Below, piece after piece: positions 42,837 through 52,010 of a stretch of 64,000 bases of DNA. A model generated the notes under the pieces. It was not told the DNA's origin and made no database searches. It saw only the letters and a list, made by a program, of their open reading frames with translations. The stretch is from assembly GCA_041687015.1 (NCBI GenBank), contig JAWLCT010000002.1:62001-126000 (forward strand). The letters run 5' to 3'. Numbering within the stretch: the first letter of the stretch is position 1; each line of letters starts with the position of its first letter. The DNA is from JALOAT01 sp041687015 (GTDB lineage Bacteria > Pseudomonadota > Gammaproteobacteria > Thiohalomonadales > Thiohalomonadaceae). Made by a program: the position numbers and the translations under genes.

Positions 42837-43525
42837 TGCGCCCCCCGGGTGCGCAATATGCGGGCGGTGACGGCGGCCAGATGGCGCAGGAACACGGTGC
42901 CCATTTCTGCATGGAAGCGCTTCGGATCTTCGCTACCGATGGCGATGAGCCCGAGACAGGCACGGTTTTCGTCGTCGCACAGGGGAATGAAGGCGCCCGA
43001 TGCAGTCGCCGGGGCGGTGTCGCCGAACAGCACGGCCGCCTGGTCGGCGCGCAAATGCCCGCACACGGGCAGCCGGTTGTCCAGGATGCTTTGCAAGGCC
43101 GCCAATTGGGGATGGTCCTCGGGCACGGCGCGCGGCAGATCGCCGCCGAAGGTCCAGATCACCACCGCGTCGGCCTGGAAATCACGGCGCATGGCCTGCT
43201 CGACCGCCTGCAGCACGGCCTCGGCGGAGGGACTGTCGATGAGGGTCAGGATCAGGGATTGCAGGCGCTCCAGCAGATCTTCGTTGCTTCGCGCCACGTG
43301 GGTCAGGTGTTGCAGCTTGTGCTTGAGCTCCAGCTTCTGCTCGCGCAACAGGCCCACCTGGCGTTCCAGCAGGGACACGGCCTGGCCCGTCACCGGATGG
43401 GGAATGGTCAGATAGGGCAGCAGGTGCTGGTAATGCAGGAAGAAGTCCGGATGGGTGCCCAGATAGGCGACCAACTGCTGTTCCAGATCGTCGTTCCGGA
43501 CGGCGGACGGTGATGAGTCATTCAT
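42833..43525 (-). CDS. DUF484 family protein
   Basis: This 230-residue cytosolic protein has an N-terminal helix-rich part (LVAYLGTHPDFFLHYQHLLPYLTIPHP, then a coiled-coil-like VSLLERQVGLLREQKLELKHKLQHL). A GAF-like C-terminal domain (DAVVIWTFGG..., GAFIPLCDDENRACLGLIAIGSEDPKRFHAEMGTVFL) completes it. The function is unknown, but it is conserved between dapF and xerC. It overlaps both neighbours by 4 bp, a tightly coupled operon. Confidence 0.92.
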   Translation of the reverse strand: MNDSSPSAVRNDDLEQQLVAYLGTHPDFFLHYQHLLPYLTIPHPVTGQAVSLLERQVGLLREQKLELKHKLQHLTHVARSNEDLLERLQSLILTLIDSPSAEAVLQAVEQAMRRDFQADAVVIWTFGGDLPRAVPEDHPQLAALQSILDNRLPVCGHLRADQAAVLFGDTAPATASGAFIPLCDDENRACLGLIAIGSEDPKRFHAEMGTVFLRHLAAVTARILRTRGAQ

Positions 43526-44352
43526 AGGGTGATGCTTCCTTCAAAAACGGTGGTCGCCGGTCCGATCATCCACACCGGCTCGCCATTGCCTGCCCAGCGG
43601 ATGGTGAGTCGGCCGCCCGGCAGATCGACCTGCACGGTCTCATCGAGCAGCGCCCAACGCCGACCCACCACTGCTGCCGCGCAGGCGCCCGTGCCGCAGG
43701 CCAGCGTCTCGCCGGCGCCGCGCTCGAACACACGCAGGCGGATGTGGCCGCGGTCGACGATTTCCATGAAGCCCACGTTCACCCGTTCGGGAAAACGGGG
43801 ATGGCTTTCGATGGCGGGGCCCAGTTCAACCACCGGGGCGGTGGCGATGTCCTCCACGTGCAATACCGCATGAGGGTTGCCCATCGAAACCGCACCCACC
43901 GTGTAGGCCTGACCCGCCACTTCCAATCCATAGCGGTCACATTCGGATTCGGCGCGGAAAGGGATGTGTTCCGGTGCGAAGCGCGGTGCGCCCATGTTCA
44001 CGCGGATCTGACCGTCCGTCTCCACGTACAGCGTGATGACGCCCGAGGCGGTCTCCACCACGATGGCATCCTTGTCGGTGAGACCCTTGTCGCGCACGAA
44101 GCGGGCAAAACAGCGCGCGCCATTGCCGCACTGGCCCACCTCACTGCCGTCCGCATTGAAGATGCGGTAGCGGAAATCCACGCCCTCACGGGAAGGCGGT
44201 TCCACCATCAACAACTGGTCGCAGCCAATCCCAAAACGTCGATCGGCAAGAAAACGCACCTGTTCGGTACTCAGGGAAACCGGCTGGCGCACGGCATCGA
44301 TGACCACGAAGTCATTGCCCAGGCCGTGCATTTTCGTAAACGCGAATTGCAT
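43522..44352 (-). CDS. dapF: Diaminopimelate epimerase
   Basis: This 276-residue enzyme interconverts LL- and meso-diaminopimelate for lysine and peptidoglycan. The two catalytic cysteines appear as C75 in GQCGNGARC and C219 in LACGTGACAA. MQFAFTKMHGLGNDFVVIDA is the family start. It is in one minus-strand run with lysA, whose substrate is its product, placing both ends of the pathway under shared transcription. Confidence 0.97.
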   Translation of the reverse strand: MQFAFTKMHGLGNDFVVIDAVRQPVSLSTEQVRFLADRRFGIGCDQLLMVEPPSREGVDFRYRIFNADGSEVGQCGNGARCFARFVRDKGLTDKDAIVVETASGVITLYVETDGQIRVNMGAPRFAPEHIPFRAESECDRYGLEVAGQAYTVGAVSMGNPHAVLHVEDIATAPVVELGPAIESHPRFPERVNVGFMEIVDRGHIRLRVFERGAGETLACGTGACAAAVVGRRWALLDETVQVDLPGGRLTIRWAGNGEPVWMIGPATTVFEGSITL

Positions 44353-44361
44353 GGCGGCAGG

Positions 44362-44808
44362 TTACTGGCTCACTGCGGCGTTGGAAAGCGTATCGATGCC
44401 GCAGGCCACGCAGTCGCGGTAAATGCAGCGGTCCATCACCACCGTGATACCGGCGGCACGGGCTCGGGCGGCGGCCGCTTCGTTGATCACCCCGTCCTGC
44501 AGCCACAGGGCCGGGATCTTCAGGGCAATGCAGGCGTCGACGATGGGGTCCACGTGCTCCGGGGCCCGGAACACATCCACCAGGTCGATGGCACCGGGAA
44601 CGGCATACAGGTCGGCATAGGCGGGCACGCCGAGGATGGTTTCCGTCGCCGGGCGCACCGGGACCATGTCGTAGCCGAAGCGCTGCAGCGCTGACGCGAC
44701 GAAGTGACTGGGGCGATCGGCCTTGGGTGACACGCCCACCACAGCGATGCGGCGCACTTGCCGCAACAGCGCGGCGACGGCGTCGGGGGTCGGATTCTCG
44801 AAGGTCAC
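44362..44808 (-). CDS. CoA-binding domain protein (YccU type)
   Basis: This 148-residue Rossmann-type protein starts with a helix and RRIAVVGVSPKADRPSHFVASALQRFGYDMVPVRP. It continues VPAYADLYAVPGAIDLVDVFRAPEHV and ALWLQDGVINEAAAARARAAGITVVMDRC, the CoA_binding_2 pattern of YccU. It probably binds CoA or a nucleotide; the physiological role is unknown. It lies between the methyltransferase and dapF. Confidence 0.88.
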   Translation of the reverse strand: MTFENPTPDAVAALLRQVRRIAVVGVSPKADRPSHFVASALQRFGYDMVPVRPATETILGVPAYADLYAVPGAIDLVDVFRAPEHVDPIVDACIALKIPALWLQDGVINEAAAARARAAGITVVMDRCIYRDCVACGIDTLSNAAVSQ

Positions 44809-44848
44809 GGGGCGCTCCTCTCAGATGGGTTTGGTGACGGCACGCGGT

Positions 44849-45508
44849 TCAGGGCAGCCGGCCGGTGACCAGCAGGTGACGATCGCTCACCGCCTCCACG
44901 GCGAGTTGACCGAGGCCTGCCGCTGCAAGTTGCGCGCGCACCTCGTCGGGGCGATAGGCGGCGCACAGGGAATGGAAGAAATCGTGGCGCAGCACCTCCG
45001 GCTCATTGCCGGAATAGGTCTCGACCATTTGCGCGGCGATGTCGCGGCTGGCCGGGCGCATCAGGTCCATCACGAACACCATCGCGCCAGGCGCGGCGTG
45101 GTCCGCGACGGCCTGCCACAACACCGAAGGGTCTGCCAGATGGTGGAGCAGGCTGTTGGAGATCACCGTGGCATAGTGACGGCGCGGCAGCTCCGCACCG
45201 GGGAGATAAGCGTGCAGCAGGCGCACCCGCCCGGCCAGGTCCGCGGCGGCCACCGCCTGTTCACCCAGGGCAAGCATGGCGCGGGCACCGTCGACGCCGT
45301 CGATGGCGCAGGCGGGAAAGGCCCGTGCGAAGCGCAACGTCACATCGCCGGGCCCGCAGCCCAGGTCCAGTACCGGCCCGGCAGCGTCACCAAAGCGCTC
45401 CCGGAACAGCTGAACGAAATGGTTGTGCGGTTCGCTGAAATCCGCGTCCGCATAGGCGCGCGCCTGTGCGCCGTCATCCATCAGTTCGGGTTCGGGGACT
45501 CGTTCCAT
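44849..45508 (-). CDS. Class I SAM-dependent methyltransferase
   Basis: This 219-residue protein has motif I VLDLGCGPGDVTLRFA, an acidic strand after it (CAIDGVDGARAML), and the post-motif VISNSLLHHLADPSVLWQAVADH. The substrate is not evident; N-terminal YADADFSEPHNHFVQLF is unlike ubiquinone or tRNA enzymes I know. AGGAGA lies nine bases before the ATG at 45508; the frame is open a further 53 codons into lysA territory and that extension is rejected. Confidence 0.82.
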   Translation of the reverse strand: MERVPEPELMDDGAQARAYADADFSEPHNHFVQLFRERFGDAAGPVLDLGCGPGDVTLRFARAFPACAIDGVDGARAMLALGEQAVAAADLAGRVRLLHAYLPGAELPRRHYATVISNSLLHHLADPSVLWQAVADHAAPGAMVFVMDLMRPASRDIAAQMVETYSGNEPEVLRHDFFHSLCAAYRPDEVRAQLAAAGLGQLAVEAVSDRHLLVTGRLP

Positions 45509-45590
45509 GCTTTGTCTTCTCCTCTTGTGGGCGCCGGGGGCGAAAAACCGCGACCGCGACACCTCACCCGGCGCGTACAGCCGAACGGGT

Positions 45591-46835
45591 TCAGGGCACG
45601 AGGTGTTCGCCGGCGAACAGGTCGGCGATGCGCTCGCGCTCGCGCACCAGATGCATGCGCGGGCCATCCACCATCACCTCGGCGGCACGCGGACGCGTGT
45701 TGTAGTTGGAACTCATGGAGAAGCCGTAGGCCCCTGCCGAGCGCACGGCGAGCAGGTCGCCCTGCGCCAACACCAGTGAACGCTCCTTGCCCAGGAAATC
45801 GCCCGTTTCGCACACCGGGCCCACCAGATCGTAGCGGCGCGCTTCGCCGCTGCGTTGCACCACCGGCACGATGTCCATCCAGGCGCCGTACAGGGTGGGC
45901 CGCATCAGGTCGTTCATGGCGGCGTCCACCACGGCGAAGTCCTTGTGGTCGGTGTGCTTGAGGTATTCCACACGGGTGAGCAGCACGCCGGCGTTGCCCA
46001 CGATGGCGCGCCCGGGCTCGATAATCACCGTGAGGTCGCGACCCGCCAGGCGGTCGAGCAGCGGCGCGGCGTAATCGCCGGGCAGCGGCGGGGTCTCGTC
46101 GCGATAGCTGATGCCGAGGCCGCCTCCCAGGTCCAGATGACGCAGAGCGATGCCGCGTTGGCACAGGGTGTCGACCAGGGCGAGCACGCGCTCCAGCGCA
46201 TCGACGAAGGGCGCCACCTGGGTGATCTGTGAACCGATGTGACAGTCCACGCCCAGGATTTCCAGATTGGGCATTTCCGCAGCGCGCGCGTACACCTCGG
46301 GGGCGCGGACGATGTCGATGCCGAACTTGTTTTCCTTCAGGCCGGTGGAAATGTAGGGATGGGTCTTTGCGTCCACGTCCGGGTTCACGCGCAGCGACAC
46401 CGGTGCGCGCACGCCCAGTTCGCGCGCAACGCGGTCGAGGCGCTCCAGCTCCGGCTCCGATTCCACGTTGAAACAGTGAATGCCCACTTCCAACGCACGG
46501 CGCATCTCATCGACGCGCTTGCCCACGCCCGAGAACACCACCCTGGCCGGATCGCCACCAGCGGCCAGCACACGCTCCAGCTCGCCGCCGGACACAATGT
46601 CGAAGCCGGCGCCGAGTTGGGCCAGGGCGTTCAACACCGCGAGGTTGGAATTGGCCTTCACCGCATAGCAGATCAGATGTTCCTGGCCGGCGAAGGCCGC
46701 GTCGAAGGCGCGGAAATGCCGCTCCAGGGTCGCGCGGGAATAGACGTAACAGGGCGTACCGTAGGCCTCGGCCACGCGCGTGAGTTCCACGTCTTCGGCA
46801 TGCAGGCGGCCGTCGCGGTATTCGAAGTGGTCCAT
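45591..46835 (-). CDS. lysA: Diaminopimelate decarboxylase
   Basis: This 414-residue fold-type III PLP enzyme makes lysine from meso-diaminopimelate. It has the Schiff-base lysine in ICYAVKANSN (K60), the phosphate-binding LDLGGGLGISY, EPGRAIVGNAG and the dimer-interface Cys in VGPVCETGDFLG. The start at 46835 (MDHFEYRDG) directly follows the lptM stop by one base, and the longer frame overlapping lptM is rejected. It lies in one run with dapF. Confidence 0.97.
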   Translation of the reverse strand: MDHFEYRDGRLHAEDVELTRVAEAYGTPCYVYSRATLERHFRAFDAAFAGQEHLICYAVKANSNLAVLNALAQLGAGFDIVSGGELERVLAAGGDPARVVFSGVGKRVDEMRRALEVGIHCFNVESEPELERLDRVARELGVRAPVSLRVNPDVDAKTHPYISTGLKENKFGIDIVRAPEVYARAAEMPNLEILGVDCHIGSQITQVAPFVDALERVLALVDTLCQRGIALRHLDLGGGLGISYRDETPPLPGDYAAPLLDRLAGRDLTVIIEPGRAIVGNAGVLLTRVEYLKHTDHKDFAVVDAAMNDLMRPTLYGAWMDIVPVVQRSGEARRYDLVGPVCETGDFLGKERSLVLAQGDLLAVRSAGAYGFSMSSNYNTRPRAAEVMVDGPRMHLVRERERIADLFAGEHLVP

Positions 46836-46836
46836 C

Positions 46837-46971
46837 TCAGCCCTGGTCCTGTGAGGTGTTTTGGGGCAGGTACAGGTCGCCCTTGGCGCCACACCCGGCG
46901 AGCATGGTCAGGATGGCAAGCACGGCGATGACGGCCCATAGCAGATACTGGGCCCGGCACTGGCAGAACAT
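46837..46971 (-). CDS. lptM: LPS translocon maturation lipoprotein LptM (YifL), 44 aa
   Basis: This 44-residue lipoprotein reads MFCQCRAQYLLWAVIAVLA.. then LTMLAGCGAKGDLYLP and a polar tail. The lipobox L-A-G-C is followed by GAKGDLYLP, the hallmark of LptM, which assists disulfide maturation of LptD at the outer membrane. Two extra cysteines in the n-region (3 and 5) are unusual. It lies directly before lysA (1-bp gap) and divergent from cyaY, exactly the conserved neighbourhood, although it is too short for many gene finders. Confidence 0.88.
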   Translation of the reverse strand: MFCQCRAQYLLWAVIAVLAILTMLAGCGAKGDLYLPQNTSQDQG

Positions 46972-47049
46972 TGGAAACGGTCCCCGGACAAGAGCGCTTG
47001 ATTATACCCGTGCGGCAACGCCGGCGTCTGCGGCACGCTGAAGGGGGCT

Positions 47050-47162
47050 CAACGCGGAGTACGCGGAGGCGTGGAGAAAAACAGGTATTGGGAGGGAGGC
47101 TCGCTGCCTTCGCGGTGATGCTCCACCGGCAAACCTTTGCGCCCTTGGCGTTCTTCGCGTTA
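47050..47162. repeat. Intergenic repeat element in the lptM-cyaY gap
   Basis: The left part (CAACGCGGAGTACGCGGAGG, from 47050) resembles 25042. The right part (47133-47162) contains CTTGGCGTTCTTCGCGT (47144-47160), the exact inverse of part of the arm at 10439-10455. It fills most of the 223-bp divergent gap, so promoters of lptM and cyaY must lie beside or within it. Confidence 0.5.
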
Positions 47163-47194
47163 AATCTCTTCTCTCCCGACCGAGACAAGAGCCC

Positions 47195-47518
47195 ATGATG
47201 AACGAATCGGATTTCAATCGCCTGGTCGATGCCCAGTTGTTGCGCATCGAGGAGGCCATCGATGCCAGCGGCGCGGACATCGATTACGAGAACGCCGGTG
47301 GCATTCTCACCCTGCACTTCGAAAACGGCTCACAGATCGTGATCAACCGCCAAACGCCGGTACGCCAGATCTGGGTCGCCGCCCGCAGCGGCGGGTTTCA
47401 TTTTGCCCACGACGAAGCCAACGGCGTGTGGCGCAGCGACAAGGACGGCCGCGACCTGATGGCCGCGCTGAGCGAGCTGGTGAGCGCCCAGGCGGGCGAG
47501 CCGGTGGCGTTGGGCTGA
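47195..47518 (+). CDS. cyaY: Iron donor protein CyaY (frataxin)
   Basis: This 107-residue frataxin homologue has an acidic first helix (SDFNRLVDAQLLRIEEAIDASGADIDYEN) that binds iron. The beta-sheet core follows: GGILTLHFENGSQIVINRQTPVRQIWVAARSGGFHF. It tunes iron delivery to IscS/IscU Fe-S assembly. Two adjacent ATGs (47195, 47198) are both possible starts. Its place between lptM and cyaA is conserved in gammaproteobacteria. Confidence 0.95.
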   Translation: MMNESDFNRLVDAQLLRIEEAIDASGADIDYENAGGILTLHFENGSQIVINRQTPVRQIWVAARSGGFHFAHDEANGVWRSDKDGRDLMAALSELVSAQAGEPVALG

Positions 47519-47586
47519 TCCCGATCAATATCCCCGCGCCCGAGGGGGCGAATATACTTCCGGACCAGGGAAAAGGGAGGGAACGT

Positions 47587-48633
47587 ATGCTTAAGGGGTT
47601 CTTGCTCGCGGCGGCGTTCGCCATGGTGCCCACGGCCATGGCAGCACCGGACGGCGCCCGGCTCTACAGTCAACACTGTGCGGCCTGCCATGGCCTGCAT
47701 GGAGAGGGCGGTGTGGGTGTGCCCCTCGCGCTGCCCGATTTTCTCTCCACCGCGGATGACGATTTCCTGCGCAAGACCCTGCGCAATGGCAGGCCGGGCC
47801 GCGTGATGCCCGCCTTCCGCTCCCTCAGCGACACCGAGGTGGACGCCCTGGTGGCGCACCTGCGCAGCTTCGCCAAGCCCGGCGCACCGGCGCCCCGCAA
47901 ACTGTCCACCCAATCCGTGCAGGGGAACGCGACGCGCGGCGGTGAACTGTTCGCCACCCACTGCGCCAGTTGCCACGGGGCCAACGGCGAAGGCGGCCAT
48001 GGCACGGGGGTGACCTTCTCGCGCCCGCGCAACCTGCCCATCATGCCGCCCGCGCTGAACAATCCCGGCTTCCTGGCGGCCGCCTCGGACGCGATGATCA
48101 AGGCGACGCTCATGCGCGGGCGCGAGGGCACGCCCATGATTTCCTATCTGGACCAGGGCCTGTCCGAACAGGACATCGACGATATCGTCGCCTTCGTGCG
48201 CAGCTTCGAACAGCGCGCGCCCGCGAAAATCCGCGCGCCCGTGGACGAGCCCATGTTCCTGGAAGCCGAGTCGTCCTATTCCCTCGAGGAGACGGTCGAA
48301 AACGTCAAGCGGGCGGCGATTGGCAAAAACTTCCGCATCATCCGCGAACAAAGCCTGGAGCACGGCTTCTTCCCCGAGGACCAGGAGAATGCCAAGCAGG
48401 TCATCGTCTATTTCTGTAATTTCAATTTCATCAACCAGGCGCTCAGCCTCGACCCGCGCGTTGGCCTGTTCCTGCCCTGCCGCGTCACCGTGGTGGAGCA
48501 GGACGGGGTGGTAAAAGTGCTGAGCATCAATCCCAAGCACCTTTCCGCGCTGTACAACAACCGGGAGCTCGATGAAGCCTGCGATCAGATGACCGAACTG
48601 TACGAAGGCATCCTGGAGGAGGCGACGCTATGA
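47587..48633 (+). CDS. Di-heme cytochrome c fused to a DUF302 domain
   Basis: This 348-residue periplasmic protein has a signal peptide (LLAAAFAMVPTAMAAP), then two class I cytochrome c domains with CAACH (31-35) and CASCH (126-130), each followed by a Met-containing ligand segment (VMPAF, PMISY). A C-terminal DUF302 domain spans about 228-348 (VDEPMFLEAESSYSLEETVENVKRAA). DUF302 is linked to sulfur/thiol or stress proteins of unknown chemistry. AGGGAGGG lies before the ATG. It overlaps the next DUF302 gene by 4 bp. Confidence 0.88.
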   Translation: MLKGFLLAAAFAMVPTAMAAPDGARLYSQHCAACHGLHGEGGVGVPLALPDFLSTADDDFLRKTLRNGRPGRVMPAFRSLSDTEVDALVAHLRSFAKPGAPAPRKLSTQSVQGNATRGGELFATHCASCHGANGEGGHGTGVTFSRPRNLPIMPPALNNPGFLAAASDAMIKATLMRGREGTPMISYLDQGLSEQDIDDIVAFVRSFEQRAPAKIRAPVDEPMFLEAESSYSLEETVENVKRAAIGKNFRIIREQSLEHGFFPEDQENAKQVIVYFCNFNFINQALSLDPRVGLFLPCRVTVVEQDGVVKVLSINPKHLSALYNNRELDEACDQMTELYEGILEEATL

Positions 48634-49079
48634 GATTGCCACGGCTGCTAGCCTTTGCAGGCCTGTTGCTCGCCTCCGTCGCCCATGGCGAGCAACTGTT
48701 CATGGCGCGCTCGCCGCTGTCCTTCCCCGAGACCATGCTGGCCTTGCAGGATGCCATCACCACCCAGGGCTACACGCTCTCCCGTGTGCAACACGTGGAC
48801 GTGGGGCTGACGGAGATGGGTTTCACCACCGACAAGTACCGCATCGTATTCTTCGGCAAGCCCGAGGAGATCCGCACCTTGTCGGCCCGTTACCCGCAGC
48901 TCGTCCCCTATCTGCCGCTGCAGGTGACCATTTTCGCCGAAGGTGAGGAAACGCTGGTGGTCGGCGCCGATCCGCTCATGCTTCAGCGTCTCGTGCCGGA
49001 CCCGGCCATGCAGCCCGTATTTGCACGTTGGCACGGCGCGCTGGTCGCCATCATGGAAAGCCTGCGGCAACTGAGATAG
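48630..49079 (+). CDS. Secreted DUF302 protein
   Basis: This 149-residue protein has a signal peptide (LLAFAGLLLASVAHG) and one DUF302 fold: LSFPETMLALQDAITTQGYTLSRVQHVDVGLTEMG followed by RIVFFGKPEEIRTLSARYPQLVPYLPLQVTIFAEG. It overlaps the cytochrome-DUF302 fusion gene by 4 bp, so the two DUF302 domains may work as a heteromer in the periplasm. It ends 27 bp from the convergent cyaA. Confidence 0.85.
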   Translation: MRLPRLLAFAGLLLASVAHGEQLFMARSPLSFPETMLALQDAITTQGYTLSRVQHVDVGLTEMGFTTDKYRIVFFGKPEEIRTLSARYPQLVPYLPLQVTIFAEGEETLVVGADPLMLQRLVPDPAMQPVFARWHGALVAIMESLRQLR

Positions 49080-49106
49080 CGCCGCGCAGCGGCTCCGGGT
49101 GACAGA

Positions 49107-51953
49107 TCAGCTTTTCAGGGACTGATTGAGCTTTTCCTCAATCCTGTGCTTGTAGCTGAGGAAGTGAATGGTCTGGATGCGGCCCACGCCCTCTTCGCCG
49201 AGCACCGCCGGTGACATGGAAATGTCGGTGATGTAGATGGGGTAGGCCTGACGTCCGCGGCGCAGTTCGAGCATGTAGTTGGCCACTTCATCCAACGTCT
49301 TCCCGCCACTTTCCGGTGAACAGAACTCCCGTCCATTGCAGTAGATGGAAAAGGTGGTGCGGCTCAGTTCGTCCACGTCCACGATAACCTGCAGGCTGAT
49401 GAATTGATCGCCGGACGGGCTGAAGCGCGGTCGCTGACGCACCACCCGCAAACGGCCACCGTTGTCGTTGTCCACCTGGAAAAACTCCAACCCTTCCGCA
49501 CCTGACACGCTGCGGCCGTCCTGCATCTGAAATTTCACGCGGTTGAGTACGGCCTCGAAGAAATGGCTGTACTGGCCGAGCAGCGCGTCAGCATCGTGGA
49601 ACGGTGAGCGCCGGTAAAACAGTGAACCGCGTTCGTCCAGCACGTAGACATCCACCTGCGCACCCTGCACGCGATAGAACAACTGCACGATGCCCGGCCG
49701 GTTGTAACTGAACACCAGCGGCAGCACTTTATCCGCCTGAACGTGGCTGTCGAACACCACCGGGCTGAATTCCTTTTGCGGGGCACCCAAATAGCGCAGC
49801 AGTGCGGATTGATTGTCCAGAATCTGGTAGTGAGGCAGATCCCCGTCGAAGCTGAGCACGAAAAATCCGTGTTCCACCTGGACGACGTAGCGCGTCGCGG
49901 CGGGCTGACGACCGGTGTAGTAGCAATCGATCACCTCGCGGAACAACGCCTCAGCGCGTCGGGCGATGGCATTGCCCTTGGTCGGGCTGTAACTCGCCAC
50001 GGTGGGCACCACCGGTGCCCGCCCGCTGGAGAGCGGCACCCACTTGAGGTACTCGCACAGGCAGTCCATCAGCCCCTTGGCGCCGCTGAAGTGGTAGGTG
50101 AGCACTTCCTGCCAGGTGGTCACCACCACCTGATCGACGGTATGCACCAGGTTTTCCCCCAGGCCACCGTAGCTGAGCGCATCGGAGCGGCCACTGGCGA
50201 TGCGCCCTTCCGCGTGCTCGCTGCGTGCGAGCGGATCGAGTCCCGCGTTGATGAACAGAGTGGTGTGCACCACCTGTGCCGGTTCGGCGAAGTCGGACAC
50301 GCCGCCGAAAGCGCTCGCCCGATCGGGAAAGACTGCATGCATGCGCCCGATCATGGCCTTGAGTTCACCCGTGGTGAGACGGCTTTGCCGGGCGAACACC
50401 ACCACGTGCGTGGACTTGTCGATCACCCGGTTGAAATAGCACCAGGCGACCATTTCTGTGACATAGCGGAACCGCTTGACCGGCGTGTGCTCGAAGGCGT
50501 CCTCGGGCCTGACCGCGCCCTGGAACAGTACCCAGCTGCTGAGGCCCTGGGTGTCGTCGATGACTTCGTGCACGGTGAGTTGCCGTTCCACCAGATTCGT
50601 GGCGAAACCGCGCCCGAGCAGATCCACTTTGCCGGCCTTGCGCTCAAAGGCGGAATAAAGCTTGCGACCGAGGATGTTGAGATCCCGCTGGCTGATAAGG
50701 GCCGAGCCGGCATAGCGGCGTGCGAAACCCGAGAGAAAGCGATAGCTTTCCGACAGGGCCTCGAACAGCACGCGCCGCTCCTCGGTGATCTTGTCCACCT
50801 TCCAGGTGTGGCGGCTGTCCAGCACGAACAATTCCGCTCGGGACCAGCCCCATTCACGCGCCCGTCTGCCGAGCAAGCCTCGCCGCCAGCGCGCTGCCGC
50901 GGGCTCATCATCGGAGAGATTTTCGTCCACCTTGAAGTAGAAACAGCGCCTGGCCAGGTTCAGGCGTTCACTCTCGCCACGCCCCTTCAGGTACTCCTCT
51001 ACCTTGTCGAGCATCATCAGGTATGGATCGAGGCGATCCGGATCGACGTGACCGTGATAGACGGCGTGCTTGAAGCGCATGCTGAGCAGATCGAGATACG
51101 GGTACTCCCGTGCATAGCATTCGAGCAGTAACAGCTTGAGCACGGATTTGTAAGGCGAATCGATGCCCTTGTAGAGCTGCCACACGGCCGCGCCAAGGAA
51201 CTCTTCCGCCGGCACATGGCCGAGTCCGCCGAAGTCGATGAGATCCCGGGCATGCAGATAACGCTGGTGGCGGATCTCTTCCACATAGTGGTCGTAGGCC
51301 ACCTCCTGATCGGGCGGCACCAGCCACCAGATGGGGTACATGCCGGCCACCCGCAAACTGGTGCGGTAGAACTCGTCCAGCAACAGGCGCTGCTGGGCCG
51401 AACCACTGCTCTCGTCGGAAAGGGCCTCGGTCTCGCCACGCCGGAACTGGTCCGGGTGCACCAGAAAGATATGCACTTTCAGGTCGAGACCGGCGGCCCA
51501 GCTTTGCACGGCCTCCGCCTTGTCACGCAAGGAACGGAGCTGTCGCTCGTCGAGGGCGGGGGCGTGACAAAGCCACACGTCGAAGTCGCTGTCCCCGGAA
51601 TAGGCGACGCTTCCCGGGCTGCCCATGAGGTAGATGGCCTGAATGGTCAGGTGGCGATGCACGTGTCGGCTGAAGTGGAATGCGCGGCCCAGGCGCGTCA
51701 CCGCCTCCATCGCCGCAGTGTCGGGGGCGTAGCCGAACACCCCGGCCGGGCAGTCCTTGGCGTTGTAGCCGGGGAGCAGCGGGTGGTTGATGTGAAAGAA
51801 CAGGGGCAGCAGGTCGAGGAAATCCCGCTGGCGCGGGCGCAGGGCATCGCGGGTGCGCGCGAGCCTTGCGTCGTTCAGGCTGATGAAACGCTTCAGGATA
51901 CCCGCGAAATCGTGTTCGTCAGCCAGCTCGGTAATGGGAGGATTCAGCGTCAT
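49107..51953 (-). CDS. cyaA: Class I adenylate cyclase
   Basis: This 948-residue protein has the class I cyclase N-terminal catalytic part with the nucleotidyltransferase motif GSPGSVAYSGDSDFDVW near 111-127, WWLVPPDQE, IDFGGLGHVPAEEFLGAAVWQLYKGIDSPYKS, and a long C-terminal regulatory region (EQDRRV-like segments absent by eye). It produces cAMP for CRP-dependent control. Length is a little above that of E. coli CyaA (848). It lies next to cyaY as in enterics. No terminator is visible in the short convergent gap (49080-49106), only a GCCGC-GCA-GCGGC mini-hairpin. Confidence 0.95.
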   Translation of the reverse strand: MTLNPPITELADEHDFAGILKRFISLNDARLARTRDALRPRQRDFLDLLPLFFHINHPLLPGYNAKDCPAGVFGYAPDTAAMEAVTRLGRAFHFSRHVHRHLTIQAIYLMGSPGSVAYSGDSDFDVWLCHAPALDERQLRSLRDKAEAVQSWAAGLDLKVHIFLVHPDQFRRGETEALSDESSGSAQQRLLLDEFYRTSLRVAGMYPIWWLVPPDQEVAYDHYVEEIRHQRYLHARDLIDFGGLGHVPAEEFLGAAVWQLYKGIDSPYKSVLKLLLLECYAREYPYLDLLSMRFKHAVYHGHVDPDRLDPYLMMLDKVEEYLKGRGESERLNLARRCFYFKVDENLSDDEPAAARWRRGLLGRRAREWGWSRAELFVLDSRHTWKVDKITEERRVLFEALSESYRFLSGFARRYAGSALISQRDLNILGRKLYSAFERKAGKVDLLGRGFATNLVERQLTVHEVIDDTQGLSSWVLFQGAVRPEDAFEHTPVKRFRYVTEMVAWCYFNRVIDKSTHVVVFARQSRLTTGELKAMIGRMHAVFPDRASAFGGVSDFAEPAQVVHTTLFINAGLDPLARSEHAEGRIASGRSDALSYGGLGENLVHTVDQVVVTTWQEVLTYHFSGAKGLMDCLCEYLKWVPLSSGRAPVVPTVASYSPTKGNAIARRAEALFREVIDCYYTGRQPAATRYVVQVEHGFFVLSFDGDLPHYQILDNQSALLRYLGAPQKEFSPVVFDSHVQADKVLPLVFSYNRPGIVQLFYRVQGAQVDVYVLDERGSLFYRRSPFHDADALLGQYSHFFEAVLNRVKFQMQDGRSVSGAEGLEFFQVDNDNGGRLRVVRQRPRFSPSGDQFISLQVIVDVDELSRTTFSIYCNGREFCSPESGGKTLDEVANYMLELRRGRQAYPIYITDISMSPAVLGEEGVGRIQTIHFLSYKHRIEEKLNQSLKS

Positions 51954-52010
51954 GGGGCCCGCTCGTCTCCGCCCCTCGGGGAGACCGTTTTACAGAAAGA
52001 GAGTCTTTCG

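Noticed and set aside
49743..51131. 462-codon plus-strand frame opposite cyaA
   Set aside because: No family features, antisense to adenylate cyclase.
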